This document shows, one piece after another, positions 53,257 to 60,720 of a DNA stretch of 64,000 nucleotides. The stretch comes from Gemmata palustris (lineage in GTDB: Bacteria; Planctomycetota; Planctomycetia; Gemmatales; Gemmataceae). Location: assembly GCF_017939745.1 (NCBI RefSeq), contig NZ_JAGKQQ010000001.1, forward strand, positions 7,455,299-7,519,298, given 5' to 3'. The notes beneath the pieces are model-generated. The model was not told the DNA's origin and did no database searches. It worked only from the letters and a program-made list of their open reading frames with translations. Position numbers and translations under genes: made by a program. Within the stretch, counting starts at the first letter, position 1, and every line of letters starts with the position of its first letter.

Positions 53257-56200
53257 ATGATGGCCCCGCTGCCGAATCCCGCACCCGGCGACCGGCCCGA
53301 CCTTCCCAAGGTCCGGCTCGACGCGCGCACGGGCACCGGGCGCGCGGTCAGTTACTACGAAATCGCCGGCGAAGAGTTCCTCATCGGCGGGGCCGCCGGG
53401 TGCGATCTGCGGTTGGCCGTCCCCGGCGCGCCGCCGGTCGTGGTGCAACTCACGCGTGGGCTCGACGGTGTCAGAATTCGGCGCGTCACCGCCGCAATGC
53501 CGGTGCTGCTCAACGGCGCACCGATTCCGGCCGGCACCACTTACGCACTTCAACACGCGGACACGATTCACGTCGCGGGCGTGGTGATCGCGGTTCAGAT
53601 TCCGACGCAAGCTGTTACCGAACCAGCAGCTACGTACCTCTCGCCGAAGTTCGCTTCGTTCGACGACGTGCCGCTCGCGTCCCCAATCGATGACGAACCC
53701 GAACCGTCCGCCCCCGACTTCACGGCCGAATACGAGCGCCTCGACGCGCGCAAACGGGCGCTCGACGCAGAAGAAGCCGACCGCCGGGCCGCGTGGGAGG
53801 CGCGCGACGCGGAACTCATCCGCCGGCGCCGCGACCTCGACCAATATGCCGAGGAACTCGAAGCGGACCGCGCGATCTGGCACGAGCGCCGGCGCGCGAT
53901 CGAACAGGAGCTCGCCGATCGTCGCGCGGAAGAAGCCGCGGCGCGAGAGGCCGAACTCACCCGCGCACGCGACGAACTCCTCGCGCTACGAACGCAGTGG
54001 ACGGACGAGTGCAGCAAACAGCGCGACGAACTGGCTCGCCAGGGCGAGGAGTTTCGGACCGAGCGCGACGCATTCGAGGCCGAACGCACGGCCTTTGAAC
54101 CCCAACGGCAGGCACTTCGTGACGAACAGGCCCGCACCGCAGCGCAGGTGCAGGAATTGTCGCGTCAGCGGGAGCTGTTTGCTGCGGATCGCGACATCTT
54201 CGAGCGGGCGAATGACACCTTTGAGGCCCGGCGCGCTGCGGAAACGGATCGTCTGACCTCGTGGGAAACCGATCTCAACGTGCGCGAGCAGGTGGTAACG
54301 CACCGCGAAGAACTGGTTCGCGCCGCACGCGACGAATTCGAGGTGGAACGCGCGCGCTTTCAGGACGATCTCGTCCGGCTCGAGCGCCGAATGGCCGCGG
54401 CGGAGGAGACCGATCGCGATCTGGCCGTTCGCACGCAGGAAGTGGACGCGCGGCTCGAGCAACTCCAGCGCGACGCGGCCGAGTGGGAGGAAACGGTCCG
54501 GCTCGCGGCGAGCGAACAGGAGCGCCTCCGGGCCGAGGCCGAACGGCTCGACCGCCAGAAGGCGGAACTCGATACACAAACCGCCGCACTCACCGAGCGC
54601 GGGGGGCAACTCGAAGCGCAACAGGCGGTGGTCGCAGTATTTCGCGCGAAACTTGATCGCAGCCGGCAGGACATGGAGCGCGAGGCGTGGCAACTCGCGG
54701 CCGCCCGCGCCCGCGAAGACGAGTCGATGGCCGAACTCCGCCGGCGCATTCAAGAAGCGGAAGAAGTTCGCGCCGCTCTCAACGCGGTCCAGGAGAACGC
54801 GGACCAGGAGCGCCAGCGCCTCGACGAGCGCGATTCGCTCCTGACGGCCGGGCTCGAGGAGATCCGCGTTCAGAAGGAAGCACTCGCGGTCGAAGCGAAG
54901 CGGATTCAGGAGCGCGAAGCGGAACTGGACACCCGATCGGCCGAGTTCGCGGAACAGGCCGGGATGCTCAAGGGCCGCATGACGCAGGCGGTCGATCTGC
55001 AGAGCCGGCTCGAAGCCGACCGCGTCGCGGTGCGCGAGCGCGAAGCCGCACTGTCGCAGTCCGAAGAGGCCCGGCAAGCACTTCAAGAGCAACTCCGCCG
55101 GCGCGCGGAAGACCTGAACACGCGCGGGAAGGCGATCGACGACCTGGCCCGCCAACTGGCCGCCGAGCGCGCGTCCGTGAACGAAGCCCGGGCCGCGCTC
55201 GAAGTATCGCGCCAGGCGGCCGAAGACGAACTCGCTTCGCGCCGGTTGGAGCTCGATGCCCGGACCGCGGGCGTGGAGCGCCAGGCGGTCGATTTTGCCG
55301 ATAAGGAGCTGGCCCTCGCACGACAGGTGGGGCGACTCAAAGATGTGGGCGCCGCGGTCGCCGCGGAGCGCAAGTCGCTGTCCGCCGCACGTGCGACGTG
55401 GGAGGCCGATCGCGCCGCAGCGATGCAAGCCGACCAAACCGCGCGCGAGCAGTTGGCGAACTTCCGCACGCAAGTCGAAGCGGACCTCGAAGCGTTGCGC
55501 GTGCAAGCCCCGGAACTCGACGATCAGGCGAAACTTGCCCTCGAACGGCTCGCCGGCGCGCGCGACATGCTCCGCGGGCACCTCAACGAACTGAACGAGT
55601 TCGCCCGCACGAGTCGCACCGATTTGGAAGCCGCCCGTGTTCAGATTCGCGAAGAATCCGAGCGCCTGCGCGAGAAGAACGAGGCCCTCGACCGCGCGAA
55701 GGACGAGCACCGGCTCGCGGTCACGGCGTTCCGGCAACAGTTGATCGAGTGGCAGGGCACCGTGGCCGAGATGCGGCGCCTCCTGAGTTCGAGCGAAACC
55801 CGGCTCGACGCGAAGCAAGCTGCCGCGACCGAAGCCGCGACTGCTGCCGCCGATGCGACGCAGAAGCTCGTGGAGGAAACCGACCGGCTCCGGCGCGAGC
55901 GCGAGGAGTTCACCGCGCGCCGGACGGAGATGGAGCGCCATCTCTCCGACATGCGCGAATGGTACCGGAAGAAGTTGCGGGAACTCGCTCGCGGGAACGC
56001 GGAACGCGGCACTCGTGGGGCGGAACTGGAGCCCGAGCCGACGCTCCCGCGCCTCGCGGATACGGGCGACGGCACACCGGTGGTTGCTTCTGGGGACGCC
56101 TTCCACAATTCGGGGGCAGTGCTCGAAGAACTGGAGCCGGGCGACCGGCAACTCGGCGAACTGCTGCGTTCATCGGGGTTGGTCGATCCCGACACGCTCA

Positions 56201-57141
56201 CGGCGTTGTGGGAAGACGCCACCCGACAGCGCCGCACGCTGCGCCAGGTGTTGCTCGCGAGTGGTGCCATCACGCTGTACCAACTCGCTCTCATCGAAGC
56301 GGGGACACTCGACGCCCTGATGCTCGGGCGGTTGAGAGTCATCGACCGGCTGCGCGTTTCGCAGAAAGAAGCGATTTACCGCGTTCACGACCCGAAGCGC
56401 ACGGGCGAGAAGTCCGGCGGGTTGTATCTCTTGCGACACCTCAGTGAAGCCGAGATGCAGGACGCCGTTCACCCGGACGAGTTCCGGCAGCGCTTCTCGG
56501 CCGCCCGCGACGCCGCCAGCCCGAACCTCGCGGGCGTCGTCGAAGTGCTGGAGATCAACGGTCGGCCCGCGGTACTCCAAGAGTGGCTGACGGGCTTGTT
56601 CAGCGCCGATTGGCCCGCGTTCGCCGCGCACCCGGGGTGCTGGGTCCGGCTCGCGACGATGGCCGCCAGCGCACTCGATGCGGCCCACCGCGTGGGGCTG
56701 GTTCACGGTCGACTGACATCCGATTCGTTCGTGCTCACGTCGGACGGTGTGCTGAAGGTGACCGGCTTCGGTGAGCCGTCGTGGTTGATCGGCCCGGCCG
56801 GTTCGGAAGCGAGCGAGGCCACGTCTGCGGCCGACTTGCGGGCGTTCGGGCAGGTCGCGTTCGGGTGGTCGCAGTTGGCCGGCAAGAAGCGCGTCGCGAA
56901 GACGAAGGGCTTCCCCGAATCGCTGTGGGGCGTGATCCGCCGACTGGAAGCGGACGCGGAACCACCGATGGCGGATACGGTTGCGGCCGCGCAGCCCTAT
57001 CAGTCCGCGGCGGAACTGCTCGCCGACCTTCAGCGCATCGCCCGCGACACACCCTTCAGCGACGACGCCTGGGAGAAGCTGCTGAAACACGTCGCGGACA
57101 ACGCCCCGGACGCCCCCGCGAGTCTGAAGAAGGCGGGGTAG
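53257..57141 (+). CDS. FHA / long coiled-coil / pseudokinase protein
   Basis: A 1294-residue soluble protein. Residues about 10-115 look like an FHA domain (YYEIAGEEFLIGGAAGCDLR, LLNGAPIPAGTTYALQHADT). Residues about 150-910 form an extremely long coiled coil rich in Ala, Arg and Glu. Residues about 1020-1265 resemble a protein kinase fold, but key residues are gone: HGR (1150-1152) replaces HRD, GFG (about 1170-1172) replaces DFG, and LLRHL has Arg where the ATP lysine should be. It is therefore a pseudokinase. It is probably a structural scaffold that binds phosphoproteins through the FHA domain. There is no membrane segment. Confidence 0.85.
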   Translation: MMAPLPNPAPGDRPDLPKVRLDARTGTGRAVSYYEIAGEEFLIGGAAGCDLRLAVPGAPPVVVQLTRGLDGVRIRRVTAAMPVLLNGAPIPAGTTYALQHADTIHVAGVVIAVQIPTQAVTEPAATYLSPKFASFDDVPLASPIDDEPEPSAPDFTAEYERLDARKRALDAEEADRRAAWEARDAELIRRRRDLDQYAEELEADRAIWHERRRAIEQELADRRAEEAAAREAELTRARDELLALRTQWTDECSKQRDELARQGEEFRTERDAFEAERTAFEPQRQALRDEQARTAAQVQELSRQRELFAADRDIFERANDTFEARRAAETDRLTSWETDLNVREQVVTHREELVRAARDEFEVERARFQDDLVRLERRMAAAEETDRDLAVRTQEVDARLEQLQRDAAEWEETVRLAASEQERLRAEAERLDRQKAELDTQTAALTERGGQLEAQQAVVAVFRAKLDRSRQDMEREAWQLAAARAREDESMAELRRRIQEAEEVRAALNAVQENADQERQRLDERDSLLTAGLEEIRVQKEALAVEAKRIQEREAELDTRSAEFAEQAGMLKGRMTQAVDLQSRLEADRVAVREREAALSQSEEARQALQEQLRRRAEDLNTRGKAIDDLARQLAAERASVNEARAALEVSRQAAEDELASRRLELDARTAGVERQAVDFADKELALARQVGRLKDVGAAVAAERKSLSAARATWEADRAAAMQADQTAREQLANFRTQVEADLEALRVQAPELDDQAKLALERLAGARDMLRGHLNELNEFARTSRTDLEAARVQIREESERLREKNEALDRAKDEHRLAVTAFRQQLIEWQGTVAEMRRLLSSSETRLDAKQAAATEAATAAADATQKLVEETDRLRREREEFTARRTEMERHLSDMREWYRKKLRELARGNAERGTRGAELEPEPTLPRLADTGDGTPVVASGDAFHNSGAVLEELEPGDRQLGELLRSSGLVDPDTLTALWEDATRQRRTLRQVLLASGAITLYQLALIEAGTLDALMLGRLRVIDRLRVSQKEAIYRVHDPKRTGEKSGGLYLLRHLSEAEMQDAVHPDEFRQRFSAARDAASPNLAGVVEVLEINGRPAVLQEWLTGLFSADWPAFAAHPGCWVRLATMAASALDAAHRVGLVHGRLTSDSFVLTSDGVLKVTGFGEPSWLIGPAGSEASEATSAADLRAFGQVAFGWSQLAGKKRVAKTKGFPESLWGVIRRLEADAEPPMADTVAAAQPYQSAAELLADLQRIARDTPFSDDAWEKLLKHVADNAPDAPASLKKAG

Positions 57142-57255
57142 GGGAAGGGCGGGGAAGAAAGCCGTCGGGTTTGCGTGGAGTCCGTCAGGGTTTCGCGGTG
57201 GTAGCCGTTTATGCCCTGAATTTGTCCGAGCCTCCAACGAACGTAAAATGCAGGT

Positions 57256-57312
57256 ATGCAGCCTGTTCCGCTGATTCTTGTTGAACTCTGGAACCAGGCG
57301 CCGCCTGCTGCC
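57256..57312 (+). pseudogene. Left fragment of a decayed transposase
   Basis: An ATG-started frame MQPVPLILVELWNQAPPAA stops at the IS630 insertion site. Joined to the fragment at 58475-58558 it gives an open frame apart from one TAG at the join. The combined sequence resembles the N-terminus of planctomycete IS66-type or DUF6444 transposases (LVQQYEQ, then a QALRQQVAQL coiled segment). A short remnant only. Confidence 0.5.
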
Positions 57313-58473
57313 TAGTGGAGAGTCATTCGGTTTGTTGTGAGGGGTCAGTTGGTTGCGAATAATGGTTCATGAAAGCACTGTTTCTTCGTGAGTTGACGGA
57401 ATCCGAGCGCGGGGCGCTCCGACAGGGCCTCCGCAGCCGGGAAGTTCTTACCCTCCGGCGCGCCCAGATCCTGCTGGCCAGCGCCGACCAACAAACCCCG
57501 TCCCAGATCTCGCGCCGGGTCGGCTGCGCCTCGCAAACCGTTCGCAACACGATCCATGCCTTCGAGAAGGAGGGGGCCGGCTGCTTGGCCGAGAAGAAGC
57601 GCGGACCCAAGGATGCCCAGCCGATCCTCGACGAGGCGAAGGCCGATCCGCTCAAGGGCATCCTCCACCAGTCCCCGCGCCGCTTCGGCAAGGCCCGGAG
57701 CACCTGGACCCTGGATCTGTTGGCCGAAGTCGCCTTCGAGCAGGAGTTGCCCCCGCGCCGGCTCTCCCACGAGGCCGTCCGGCAGGCGGTCAAGCGCCTG
57801 GGGCACGGGTGGAAGCGGGCCAAGCAGTGGATCACAAGTCCCGACCCCGCCTACGCGCGAAAAAAAAAAGCGCGCGACCGGCTGATCCGATTGGCGGCGT
57901 CGCACCCGGAGTGGGTGCTGGGGTACCAAGACGAGTGCTGGTGGAGCCGGTTGGCCCTCCCCGCGATGCACGCCTGGTCCGACGACCCGTTGCGGCTGGT
58001 CGAGCGCGAGGTGCCGAAGGGCGATACCGACCCGAAGGCGCTGTCGTGCTACGGGCTGTTGCGCGGGGACACGGGCCGGATGATGTTGCGGTTCGTGTCG
58101 GGCCGCCCGGTCTCGCAAGTGACGGAGGACTACTTGGGTTGGGTGTGCGAGCGGCTGAAGGCGGAGGGGAAGAAGGCGCTACTGTTGGTGTGGGACAACG
58201 CGGCGTGGCACGTCAGTAAGCGCGTGCGGGTGTGGATCAAGGGCCACAACCGGAAGGCTCGTGCGGAGGGCGGGGTTCGGATCGTGGCGTGCTTCCTGCC
58301 GGTGAAGAGCCCGTGGCTCAACCCCATCGAGCCCAAGTGGGCGCACGGCAAGAGGGCCATCGTCGAACCCGACCGCCTGCTGGCAGCAGTCGAGGTCCGA
58401 ACCCGCGTGTGCGACTACTACGGATGCGAGCACCTGGAGCCGCTCGCACAACTATCCGCCTGAAGCTGCACTA
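57313..58473 (+). mobile_element. IS630-family insertion sequence
   Basis: About 1.16 kb bounded by TA dinucleotides (57313-57314 and 58472-58473). The ends are imperfect inverted repeats: 57311-57330 (cctagtggagagtcattcgg) and 58456-58475 (complement cctagtgcagcttcaggcgg), 15 of 20 positions matching. TA target-site use is typical of the Tc1/mariner/IS630 group. The right inverted repeat overlaps the end of the transposase gene. The insertion splits an older transposase fragment. Confidence 0.8.
57369..58463 (+). CDS. IS630-family transposase
   Basis: A 364-residue DDE transposase. The N-terminal helix-turn-helix (SQISRRVGCASQTVRNTIHA) is followed by the catalytic residues D188 (YQDECWW), D276 (WDNAAWH) and E321 (NPIEPKW). 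The frame is intact from ATG to stop, so the element may still be active. A run of ten A residues (57860-57869, encoding RKKKA) is a potential slippage site, although no frameshift is needed here. Confidence 0.93.
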   Translation: MKALFLRELTESERGALRQGLRSREVLTLRRAQILLASADQQTPSQISRRVGCASQTVRNTIHAFEKEGAGCLAEKKRGPKDAQPILDEAKADPLKGILHQSPRRFGKARSTWTLDLLAEVAFEQELPPRRLSHEAVRQAVKRLGHGWKRAKQWITSPDPAYARKKKARDRLIRLAASHPEWVLGYQDECWWSRLALPAMHAWSDDPLRLVEREVPKGDTDPKALSCYGLLRGDTGRMMLRFVSGRPVSQVTEDYLGWVCERLKAEGKKALLLVWDNAAWHVSKRVRVWIKGHNRKARAEGGVRIVACFLPVKSPWLNPIEPKWAHGKRAIVEPDRLLAAVEVRTRVCDYYGCEHLEPLAQLSA

Positions 58474-58474
58474 G

Positions 58475-58558
58475 GTGGTGATGCTGGCCCTCGTTCAGCA
58501 GTATGAGCAGTGGTTGCAAGCCCTTCGGCAACAAGTCGCTCAACTGAGCGACTTGTGA
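58475..58558 (+). pseudogene. Right fragment of the decayed transposase
   Basis: Continues the reading frame of the left fragment: VVMLALVQQYEQWLQALRQQ then VAQLSDL and a premature TGA. The last 26 bases form a 12-bp hairpin (58531-58542 with 58545-58556), which may be an ancestral terminal structure. The fragment is short; family assignment rests on its coiled QQYEQWLQALRQQ pattern. Confidence 0.5.
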
Positions 58559-58577
58559 GACAGGGACGGTAACAACC

Positions 58578-59126
58578 ATGCCTCCATCGGGAACGCGAGA
58601 CGGTTACTGGTGGTGTGAGTCTGGATTAGTCCATTTACCAGACTTGCTCAAGGAGTGCCGGGCCTATTTCCACAACCAGTTTATCGCCATCACTTCATTC
58701 GACAGCGGGCCATTGATCCTGTCCGAAGACGAAAGGGAATTAGGTTGGGATTCCGAGACGGGGGTTGCATTTATCCCCCCCATGACGAGTATCCCGCCTT
58801 CGGCAGAGTGGGATGAATGGTATCTATTCCCAGCCCGCCCTGCTCCCGAACTGTTCAAAGGTCATGAGGTCTTCGTCAACTACAGCAATTTCGGCCTTTA
58901 TGATCCCGAGGAGATCGTCGGTGCAGCTAAGCCTGGGGACGATCTGGCCCAGTGGGCCGGGGCAGTGAATTGGGTGAGGGAGATGCAGAGCCGTTTTTGG
59001 GAGCAACTGGCGAGACTTAAGCCGGAGACATTTATCTCCGACGGCGGTAAACTCGTTTTCGTAACAAAGAACCGGACCATTGCTGCGAAGGTAGCCGCTC
59101 GTTGCGGAGGATCATTCGAGGCATAG
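58578..59126 (+). CDS. Uncharacterised protein downstream of the IS element
   Basis: A 182-residue protein that I cannot assign. It starts MPPSGTRDGYWWCESGLVHL and has no signal peptide or membrane segment. It contains several Trp and aromatic residues (EWDEWYLFPARPAPELFKGH, NWVREMQSRFWEQLARL), reminiscent of SUKH or immunity-type proteins but without a clear signature. Its GC content is lower than its neighbours'. Placed next to a mobile element it could be an accessory gene. The frame is intact and plausible. Confidence 0.6.
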   Translation: MPPSGTRDGYWWCESGLVHLPDLLKECRAYFHNQFIAITSFDSGPLILSEDERELGWDSETGVAFIPPMTSIPPSAEWDEWYLFPARPAPELFKGHEVFVNYSNFGLYDPEEIVGAAKPGDDLAQWAGAVNWVREMQSRFWEQLARLKPETFISDGGKLVFVTKNRTIAAKVAARCGGSFEA

Positions 59127-59474
59127 GCTCACGTGACTGCACGAACGGCCCAGGTGCTTGCTTACGAGCGGAACAACGATGACACTTCAGGCCGTGAACG
59201 AGTATTCGCGTTGCTCCACCCCTGGCGGACTTCACGCACAAACTCCCGACGCGCCTCAACGCAAACCGAAGCGCCATGCCAAAAGCGTAACTCTGCCCGG
59301 CGACGTTCGCTAGAGCGTGTTGGCGAGTAGAACGCCCCATCACCGCCCCTGGCCACTCCTTTCCGCTTGCCGTTGCGCGGCGGGCGCCGATACCATGCGT
59401 TGGTGCCCTCTCTCAGTCTCTCGGCATTTCGCCAATCGGTTCGGGTTCGGGCGTCGTCTAATTGGTAGGAGGAT
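59127..59474. other. Intergenic gap upstream of the ECF sigma gene
   Basis: About 350 bp with no convincing gene. A sequence similar to the 5' half of a tRNA (59449-59472) is present but cannot be completed. The AGGAGG at 59467-59472 is the probable ribosome-binding site of the sigma gene, although only two bases from the ATG. No ECF-type autoregulated promoter was recognised with confidence. Confidence 0.45.
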
Positions 59475-60101
59475 ATGGCCAAATCCGGCGCGGCCCCGAT
59501 TTCGCGACCGATCGCGGGCACGGACCCCGCCCCGGACGCACCCCTTGTCGGCCCGCCCCCAACGGCGGACCGGCCCAGTGACGACACGCTCGTGGCCACC
59601 TTCAACCAGGTACGCGACGAACTCGTCAGCACCCTGCTGTACCTGCTCGGGAACGCCGACGACGCCCAGGACGCGGCCCAGGAAGCGTTCCTGAAGTGCT
59701 GGCGGGCGCGGAGCTCGGTGCCCGACGTGCAGAACCTGCGGGCCTGGATCTTCCGCGTGGGGCTGAACGCCGCCAAGGACTTCCAGCGCAGCGCCTGGAA
59801 CCGCAAGAGCCGCCCGCTCCCGGAGGACGACGTGATGCTCCCCACGCGGGACGATGCGCCGGGCCAAGTCGCCGAGGACCAGGAATCCCTCGACCGGCTC
59901 CGCCAGGCCATCGCCCAGTTGCGCCAGGACGAAAAGGAAGTGTTCCTGCTGCGGCAAAACGGCGATCTAACTTACGAGCAGATTGCCGAAATTCGGAGCG
60001 CCCCTGTGGGCACCGTGAAGACCCAAATGCGCACCGCCCTCATCAAACTCCGCAAGGTACTAAACCCGGCCGGGGCCACCGAGGAAGAGCCGTGTTCGTG
60101 A
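59475..60101 (+). CDS. ECF RNA polymerase sigma factor
   Basis: A 208-residue extracytoplasmic-function sigma factor. Region 2 includes LVSTLLYLLGNADDAQDAAQ EAFLKCWR (split here), the core-binding and -10-recognising helices. Region 4 includes LRQAIAQLRQDEKEVFLLRQ, LTYEQIAEIRSAPVGTVKTQ and MRTALIKLRKVL. A Pro-rich leader of about 35 residues precedes region 2. The TGA overlaps the next gene start (GTGA). The target regulon is unknown. The large zinc-finger receptor downstream is its probable partner. Confidence 0.93.
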   Translation: MAKSGAAPISRPIAGTDPAPDAPLVGPPPTADRPSDDTLVATFNQVRDELVSTLLYLLGNADDAQDAAQEAFLKCWRARSSVPDVQNLRAWIFRVGLNAAKDFQRSAWNRKSRPLPEDDVMLPTRDDAPGQVAEDQESLDRLRQAIAQLRQDEKEVFLLRQNGDLTYEQIAEIRSAPVGTVKTQMRTALIKLRKVLNPAGATEEEPCS

Positions 60102-60514
60102 ACATAACCCGGGTCGCTTTTGCGGCCTTCTTTGTTGCACTCTCCGCCGCACCCGGAGCCACCGCGCCCGTACCGGCCGAACGTGCTAAAGCTGAGAAGG
60201 AACAGGCGGTTCTGGCCGCGAAGTTACAGGGCGAATGGCGCGGTGGGCCGTGCGAAGGCCGGCTCGCGTTCCGGGCGGACGGGACATACGAGTGGAGGGA
60301 CGTCGGCCCTGTGGCGAACGTCAGCAGTGGAAAGTGGGCGATTCGTGGAGACGCGCGGGCGCCGGTTCTGGTTTGGAAATGCACGCAAGCCGACGACGAG
60401 GAGCTCGTTGGGAAGACGGTTGAGGTGCCGCTCGTGAGGGTGGACGAGGCGCTTCTCGTGTTCAAGTGCGCGGAGCTTCCTGAGCCGCGGCGCTTCGAGC
60501 GCCTCAAGAATTAG
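60098..60514 (+). CDS. Small exported protein in the ECF operon
   Basis: A 138-residue protein starting at GTG 60098 within a 4-base GTGA overlap with the sigma gene (GTG 60092 is an alternative). A signal peptide (NITRVAFAAFFVALSAAPGA) is followed by a small beta-rich domain: LQGEWRGGPCEGRLAFRADG, TYEWRDVGPVANVSSGKWAI, VLVWKCTQADDEELVGKTVE. The layout resembles small planctomycete lipocalin-like (TIGR03067-type) exported proteins. Two Cys could form a disulfide. It may be a ligand or modulator for the receptor encoded next. Confidence 0.75.
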   Translation: MNITRVAFAAFFVALSAAPGATAPVPAERAKAEKEQAVLAAKLQGEWRGGPCEGRLAFRADGTYEWRDVGPVANVSSGKWAIRGDARAPVLVWKCTQADDEELVGKTVEVPLVRVDEALLVFKCAELPEPRRFERLKN

Positions 60515-60720
60515 TGGCACCCGCCGAGCGAAATGGTTCGCGTGTTTTAAACGGATGGTTTTCAACGGGTATCAATAACGAGCTAAGGAGTGCGCTCGGA
60601 GGTCTGCCCCGGAGGGGCCAAAATGTTAGCCAAAGTTAGCCGCTGGCGGTCGGGGGAGCCCCGCCCCAGCGCGTGATAAGGACAAAACAGACCCGACCCG
60701 CCCGCCGGGACGAGACGACG

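Noticed and set aside
53986-56151. 721-codon open frame on the minus strand
   Set aside because: Antisense to the coiled-coil of the FHA/pseudokinase gene; it has no family-like sequence and arises from GC-rich codon bias.
59449-59474. Sequence gcgtcgtctaattggtagga resembling the 5' half of a tRNA (D-arm)
   Set aside because: No anticodon arm, T-arm or acceptor complement follows; the stretch runs into the ribosome-binding site and start of the ECF sigma gene.
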